This document shows positions 59,745-64,000 of a DNA stretch of 64,000 bases, piece after piece. Every line of letters starts with the position of its first letter. Positions within the stretch are counted from its first letter, which is position 1. Source of the DNA: Bacteroidales bacterium (lineage in GTDB: Bacteria > Bacteroidota > Bacteroidia > Bacteroidales > TTA-H9); contig JAQVCV010000002.1 of NCBI GenBank assembly GCA_028689615.1, positions 84,092 to 148,091 on the forward strand, in the 5' to 3' direction. The notes under the pieces were generated by a model, which did no database searches, was not told the origin of the DNA, and saw only the letters and a list, made by a program, of their open reading frames with translations. The translations under genes and the position numbers were made by a program.

Positions 59745-60509
59745 TTATTGAACGGTGGTGGAATCGTTTTGGGTTTGTTTCTGGATGTACCCCACGTAGT
59801 TCTCCAGACAGTCTTTCAACATATCAGATACACCCACGCTGGTAATGGTTCCGCCAGAAATGGCATCCACACCGTGTGCCGGGTTGATGTTGCTGTTGGC
59901 AACACCCCCTTTTACCACGGCAACCGAAACAAATTGGCCATTATCGAAGATTTGTTTACCAACAAACTGTGCCTGAAAAGCCGTGGTGCTGATTTCGGCG
60001 CCCAAACCGGGAGTTTCGCCTTTGTGATCGAAGGTGGCTCCAGCCACGGTGTTGAGATCGGCTTTCAAAGCCAGGTTGCCCCACACCGGACCCCACAAAC
60101 CCTTACCCCTCACCGGGATAATCACGAGTTTTTCACCGTCTTTATCGCATTCGAAAAGAGGCATAACATAGGTTTCGCCTTTCTCTTTTTTCGAGAGCTC
60201 CACTTTCAAATCGGCATCAAAAGCGCGGCGATCGCCTGTTTCAAAGGCACCACCAGCAAATGAGGCCACCACGTTGCCCTGGGCATCAATCAGAATTTCG
60301 CGCACGATGTGCTTGGTATAAAGATCGGCAGCATCAGCGGGGGTAGAAACAATACCGGCCGAAGTAAGGATGGCCTGCATTTTTTCAACCTTCACGTTGT
60401 TGTCCTGATAGGGCTTGAGAACCACGGCCACGACAGAGAGGATGGCAGCTACCAGCACCACCATCACCGTAGCGTATAGGAAAATGTATTTATTTGAATT
60501 CGTATTCAT
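59745..60509 (-). CDS. nqrC: Na+-translocating NADH:quinone reductase subunit C
   Basis: Periplasm-facing FMN subunit. The 254-residue product has one N-terminal helix (YATVMVVLVAAILSVVAVVL) and the FMN-binding domain; the covalent FMN Thr lies in AISGGTITSVGVSDML (S-G-G-T form of the usual S-G-A-T). Other conserved parts: GPVWGNLALKADLNTVAG and HKGETPGLGAEIST. Intact. Confidence 0.95.
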   Translation of the reverse strand: MNTNSNKYIFLYATVMVVLVAAILSVVAVVLKPYQDNNVKVEKMQAILTSAGIVSTPADAADLYTKHIVREILIDAQGNVVASFAGGAFETGDRRAFDADLKVELSKKEKGETYVMPLFECDKDGEKLVIIPVRGKGLWGPVWGNLALKADLNTVAGATFDHKGETPGLGAEISTTAFQAQFVGKQIFDNGQFVSVAVVKGGVANSNINPAHGVDAISGGTITSVGVSDMLKDCLENYVGYIQKQTQNDSTTVQ

Positions 60510-60536
60510 AATTCGTAGGTTTTCCGGGTTTGGTGA

Positions 60537-61721
60537 TTATTGATTGTTTCCGGCCAGCCTGGCTCTTTTTTCACGACGGCTTATATTTCCCTCCACCACA
60601 TAGTGGTCTATCAGCGGAGCAAACACGTTGAGCAGCAATATGGCCAGCATCATCCCTTCGGGATAGGCCGGGTTGGCCACCCTGATCAGGATTGCCATCA
60701 CCCCTATCAGAAATCCGTAGATCCACTTGCCACGGTTGGTTTGTGCTGCCGTCACCGGATCGGTAGCCATAAAAATTGCACCAAAAGCAAAGCCGCCAAG
60801 CACAAGATGCTCAAAAGGCGAGAGTTGAAGGTAGGCATTCTGGGGAAACACTCCTGCAAAAGCGTTGAAGATATAACCCATAGTCAAGCCACCCAAAACC
60901 ACCGATAACATGATGCGCCAGCTTCCGATTCCGGTAGCCAGCAACAGAAGTGCACCCAACAAAATAGCCAGGGTGCTGGTTTCGCCAACCGAGCCAGGAA
61001 TAAACCCAAGAAACATATCCATGAAACTCCACTTCTCATGCATTCCGGCGATGTTTCCTACCAAAGCCTCGCCAAGAGGAGTAGCTCCGGAAAACCCATC
61101 AACCACGTGCCCCTGACCGATAGATACCCACACCTTATCGCCCGACATGCTTTGAGGGTAAGCAAAAAACAGGAAGGCGCGGGCCAGAAGGGCGGGGTTG
61201 AGGATGTTCATCCCGGTTCCACCAAACACCTCCTTACCAATGATAACTGCGAAAATGGTTGCCACTGCCACCATCCACAGGGGGACGTCGGCGGGCATGA
61301 CCAACGGGATCAACATTCCAGAAACCAAAAACCCTTCGTTGACCTCGTGGTGCCTGATCTGGGCGAAAATAAATTCCACCCCCAGCCCCGATACGTACGA
61401 CACCACCACTATGGGCAACACTTTCCAAAAACCAAAAAAGAAAGTCTGCCAGAAGGTGGCCTGCTCGCCAATGGCCAGGAAATGCTGGTAACCCACGTTG
61501 TACATCCCGAAGAGTAAGGCCGGGATGAGAGCCATCACCACCACGCTCATGGTGCGCTTCAGGTCGATAGCATCACGGATATGAGATCCCTTATGGGTAA
61601 CCGTGTTGGGCACGAACAGGAAGGTCTCGAAGGCATCGAAGGTGGAATGAAACTTAGCGAATTTTCCACCAGGCTGCACGTGCGGCTTGATATTGTCTAA
61701 AATTTTTCTGAGTGCTTTCAT
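60537..61721 (-). CDS. nqrB: Na+-translocating NADH:quinone reductase subunit B
   Basis: Main sodium-conducting subunit with riboflavin and covalent FMN. From the ATG at 61721 (MKALRKILDNIKPHVQPGGK) the 394-residue product has about ten helices. The FMN Thr is in GFSGATPLGEA. Further family motifs: FLVSGMLIPLVMPADVPLW, EVFGGTGMNILNPALLARAFL and FMATDPVTAAQTNRGKW. A longer frame to 61829 runs into the nqrA end and is not the likely start. Confidence 0.95.
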   Translation of the reverse strand: MKALRKILDNIKPHVQPGGKFAKFHSTFDAFETFLFVPNTVTHKGSHIRDAIDLKRTMSVVVMALIPALLFGMYNVGYQHFLAIGEQATFWQTFFFGFWKVLPIVVVSYVSGLGVEFIFAQIRHHEVNEGFLVSGMLIPLVMPADVPLWMVAVATIFAVIIGKEVFGGTGMNILNPALLARAFLFFAYPQSMSGDKVWVSIGQGHVVDGFSGATPLGEALVGNIAGMHEKWSFMDMFLGFIPGSVGETSTLAILLGALLLLATGIGSWRIMLSVVLGGLTMGYIFNAFAGVFPQNAYLQLSPFEHLVLGGFAFGAIFMATDPVTAAQTNRGKWIYGFLIGVMAILIRVANPAYPEGMMLAILLLNVFAPLIDHYVVEGNISRREKRARLAGNNQ

Positions 61722-61744
61722 AAAAACTCTTGCATTATGTGTGG

Positions 61745-63094
61745 TTAGCTCATTTCGGCTCTGACGGTGTTCAACCCCTGACGTACCAGCGACTGTATCT
61801 CGGTTTTGGAGGTATCGATATACTCGCACAAAGCGAAGTCCTCTTCATCCACCTCATAGATTCCAAGCTTTTCCATGGCATCAATATCGTTGATGATGAT
61901 GGCCTTGAGCAATTGCATCGGGTAGATATCAAACGGGAACACCTTTTCATACTGACCCGTCATCACCAAAGCCCGTTCGCCGCCATTGAGGTTGGTATCG
62001 GCCACGTAGCGCTTTTTGGGAGTAAGCCACGAGAAGTAGCTTTTGGAGAAGCTGTGCTTGTGGAAACGGGGCATCGACCAACCCAGAAATTCATGGTAGT
62101 TGCCTTCGGGAATGGCGGTGATCTGAGAATCGTAGAACCCAAGGTAACCATTAGGTTCGATGCGAGTTCCGGTGAGAACGTTACCGCTGATAAAACGTGT
62201 TTCGCCCTCGTTGACATTTCCGGCTAAAAGTTTTTTAATGCCAACCCCGGCCGGAACTCTGTAATAGCGAGGCTTGTGAATCTGGCTGCCAGCCACGGCA
62301 ATGATGCGTGAAGCATTGTAGCGCCCCTCGGCAAAGAGCCTCCCGATGGTAATCACCTCCTGCGGACGCAGATACCAAACCACATCGCCCTTGTTGATTG
62401 GGCTGATGCGGGCAATTTGTGTACCCACGTTTCCTGCCGGATGTGGACCAGCGAAGTGGTTAACCTCAACCCCTCTGGTGTTGGTTAAAACCTTTGAATT
62501 CACCGTGTTGTCGGGCAAATTCAGATAAACCTTTCCCGAAGTGAGCTTGCGCAAGGCATCCACACCTGTCTGGAAAGTTTCTCCCTGACCGTGTACAATG
62601 AAATCGTAGTCGGGGGCCAAAGGTGCGGTGTCGAATCCTGAAATGAAAATCCCTTTGGGATCGTCGGCAGGATTGGCAATCACGCTGTAGGGGCGCTGAC
62701 GTACCATAGGCCATACTCCGCTTTGCAGCATTCGTTGTACGATCTCCTCGCGGGAAAGATCAGAGGGTTTGGCTTTACCAAAATCGACCCAGGCATCACC
62801 ACCCTGCAATTCAATCCTAATCTCCAACAAGATACGCTTCGGACCTCTGACTATTTCAGTCACCTTACCATGAATGGGTGAGGTAAACAGGACTTCAGGA
62901 TGAGCTTTATCGCAAAATACCGGATCGCCGGCTTTTACCACATCGCCTTCCTGAACCAGCAACTTGGGGAATACCCCAATGAAATCGGTGGGCTTCAGCG
63001 CTATAGAAGCAGCTTGAAAGTCGGTCAATGTCCTCTCGGCCTCTCCGACCAACCTGATATCGAGCCCTTGCTTGATTTTGTAAACTTTTGACAT
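61745..63094 (-). CDS. nqrA: Na+-translocating NADH:quinone reductase subunit A
   Basis: Cytosolic quinone-interacting subunit, 449 residues from the ATG at 63094 (MSKVYKIKQGLDIRLVGEAE). Visible: GVFPKLLVQEGDVVKAGDPVFCDK, SPIHGKVTEIVRG, the quinone-fold region VNHFAGPHPAGNVGTQIARI, EALVMTGQ-like ERALVMTGQYEKVFPFDIYP and CEYIDTSKTEIQSLVRQGL. First gene of the operon, with its promoter at 63160-63189 and all six genes downstream on the same strand. Confidence 0.96.
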   Translation of the reverse strand: MSKVYKIKQGLDIRLVGEAERTLTDFQAASIALKPTDFIGVFPKLLVQEGDVVKAGDPVFCDKAHPEVLFTSPIHGKVTEIVRGPKRILLEIRIELQGGDAWVDFGKAKPSDLSREEIVQRMLQSGVWPMVRQRPYSVIANPADDPKGIFISGFDTAPLAPDYDFIVHGQGETFQTGVDALRKLTSGKVYLNLPDNTVNSKVLTNTRGVEVNHFAGPHPAGNVGTQIARISPINKGDVVWYLRPQEVITIGRLFAEGRYNASRIIAVAGSQIHKPRYYRVPAGVGIKKLLAGNVNEGETRFISGNVLTGTRIEPNGYLGFYDSQITAIPEGNYHEFLGWSMPRFHKHSFSKSYFSWLTPKKRYVADTNLNGGERALVMTGQYEKVFPFDIYPMQLLKAIIINDIDAMEKLGIYEVDEEDFALCEYIDTSKTEIQSLVRQGLNTVRAEMS

Positions 63095-63159
63095 ACTGAT
63101 CAGTATATTCGCGTGCAATTATTTAATGGATTTCGATAACTACATATATAGAATAGATG

Positions 63160-63189
63160 CAAACTTAGAACTATCTTTTGAAACTACAA
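63160..63189 (-). promoter_or_regulatory. Bacteroidetes-type promoter for the nqr operon
   Basis: Minus-strand TAAGTTTG (63167-63160) fits TAnnTTTG, with TTTG (63189-63186) 18 bases upstream. The nqrA start codon is 66 bases downstream. Confidence 0.55.
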
Positions 63190-63354
63190 AAGTTAAATTT
63201 TGAAAAAACCGGAAGAATGCAACACAGGTACACCTATCAGATTCTGCTCCACCAACCGGCCACGTTTTGTTAAACCATTCACAAAAGAAAAGGTTGAATC
63301 AATCACAAAAAAAATGAAACAAAGCAATTTTCTGTGCAACTCACAAAAAGATTG

Positions 63355-63362
63355 TACGTTTG
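63355..63362 (+). promoter_or_regulatory. -7 element for the T9SS Plug gene
   Basis: TACGTTTG fits TAnnTTTG, 30 bases before the start at 63393. No firm -33 box. The nqr-Plug gap shows nothing else. Confidence 0.48.
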
Positions 63363-63392
63363 CACAACAGAACGATTAAACCTTGCCAAGAT

Positions 63393-64000
63393 ATGCTGAA
63401 GAAAATTGCCGGAATTCTGCTCCCCACGCTGCTCATTGCAATCACAGTTTATTCACAATCCGACGATTATTACTCACCGGATGGCTTGCGCTACACCAAC
63501 ACCAACTACGCTGCCGCTGTTGCCACGGTACTGCTTCATCCGGTCAATGCCCCGCTTCTCGAGCCGGTGATCAGGCACCGCTCCGCCGAAACCTTGCTTT
63601 GCTCTTTTGACGATCTGGCCGGAGGGCTAAAAACCTACCGTTACACTTTGATTCATTGCGACGCGGGCTGGAACCCGTCGGAATTGCAAAAAAACGAATA
63701 TCTGGAAGGGTACGACGATGACGAAATCAGAGATTATGCATTCTCTTTCAACACCATACAGGAATACACACACTACTGGTTCACGTTTCCCAACGAGAAT
63801 ATTTCACCCGTTCTTTCGGGTAATTATTTGCTGGTTGTTTATACCGAAACACCAGACAAACCAGTTTTCTCGCGGCGCCTGATGGTTTATGAAAGCGCTG
63901 TTACCATCGACAATTTGGTTGCACAAAGAGCCAGCACCCCCCAGGAGATGGAGAACTCGCAGGAGGTGAATTTCAGTCTGCTTTTTGGCAAACTCAACAT
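63393..64000 (+). CDS. Type 9 secretion system Plug protein, N-terminal part (partial)
   Basis: The frame starts with a signal peptide (IAGILLPTLLIAITVYSQ) and is open to the window end (about 202 residues). The visible part matches the first domain of T9SS Plug proteins (formerly DUF5103): YYSPDGLRYTNTNYAA, CSFDDLAGGLKTYRYTLIHCDAGWNPS, LQKNEYLEGYDDDEIRDY, FNTIQEYTHYWFTFPNENI and SGNYLLVVYTETPDKPVFSRRLMVYE. Plug blocks the SprA translocon until substrate arrives. The start ATG is 30 bases after a -7 element. Divergent from nqr. Confidence 0.88.
   Translation, partial: MLKKIAGILLPTLLIAITVYSQSDDYYSPDGLRYTNTNYAAAVATVLLHPVNAPLLEPVIRHRSAETLLCSFDDLAGGLKTYRYTLIHCDAGWNPSELQKNEYLEGYDDDEIRDYAFSFNTIQEYTHYWFTFPNENISPVLSGNYLLVVYTETPDKPVFSRRLMVYESAVTIDNLVAQRASTPQEMENSQEVNFSLLFGKLN

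Noticed and set aside
59475..60263. 262-codon plus-strand frame opposite nqrC/nqrD
   Set aside because: It crosses two well-defined nqr genes on the other strand; the His/Gly-rich product is a typical shadow translation.

Overview
The window is a piece of a Bacteroidota (Bacteroidetes) chromosome carrying the right-hand part of a contractile-tailed prophage. The phylum call rests on a fused SecD-SecF, a complete Na+-translocating NADH:quinone reductase operon, DUF4290 and DUF4349 proteins, a type 9 secretion Plug protein, a PorE-like OmpA protein, and many promoters with the Bacteroidetes -7 element TAnnTTTG. No rRNA, tRNA or CRISPR array was seen.

Positions 1 to about 13.55 kb are the tail half of a prophage whose gene order follows phage Mu: sheath, tube, tail assembly chaperone with a -1 frameshift site (A AAT TTA at 2094-2100), tape measure, hub, spike, wedge proteins like gp46, gp47 and gp48, then fibre and receptor-binding genes, and at the far right a D12-class adenine methyltransferase where Mu keeps mom. 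The prophage ends inside a host HAD hydrolase gene, of which only the N-terminal part remains (13466-13864, minus strand). Two 14-bp direct repeats 21 bp apart lie at this boundary.

13.5-21.4 kb (minus strand) is a nucleotide-sugar and envelope region: UDP-glucose dehydrogenase, then a terminator, then UDP-glucuronate decarboxylase, dTDP-4-dehydrorhamnose reductase, a degenerate GxxExxY protein, phosphoglucomutase, an outer-membrane POTRA/barrel protein and the broken HAD gene. 21.6-29 kb holds acyl-CoA ligase, aconitase, a TerC transporter, a DUF4349 lipoprotein and, on the minus strand, a PKD lipoprotein with Ogt. 29-45.2 kb is a long plus-strand housekeeping run: UvrD/PcrA helicase, DUF4290, MurA (Asp replaces the catalytic Cys), GrpE, DnaJ, an ABC-2 exporter, SecDF, TatA-like protein, a PorE-like OmpA protein with a C-terminal degenerate retropepsin-like domain, and PurM.

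45.2-48.2 kb has a lipoprotein and a rubrerythrin-like protein divergent from a CarH/LitR-type MerR regulator and an ECF sigma factor, with repeated candidate operators (TTGTTAAACAAA). 48.2-54.7 kb (minus) is a TolC-MacA-ABC efflux operon followed by a LytS/LytTR-type two-component system. 54.7-55.2 kb is non-coding and contains an imperfect tandem array with an exact 42-bp period. 55.2-57.1 kb carries a GyrI-like protein, a Cys-rich DUF3795-like protein and a WYL regulator. 57.1-63.1 kb (minus) is nqrABCDEF, divergent from the start of the T9SS Plug gene that runs off the window.
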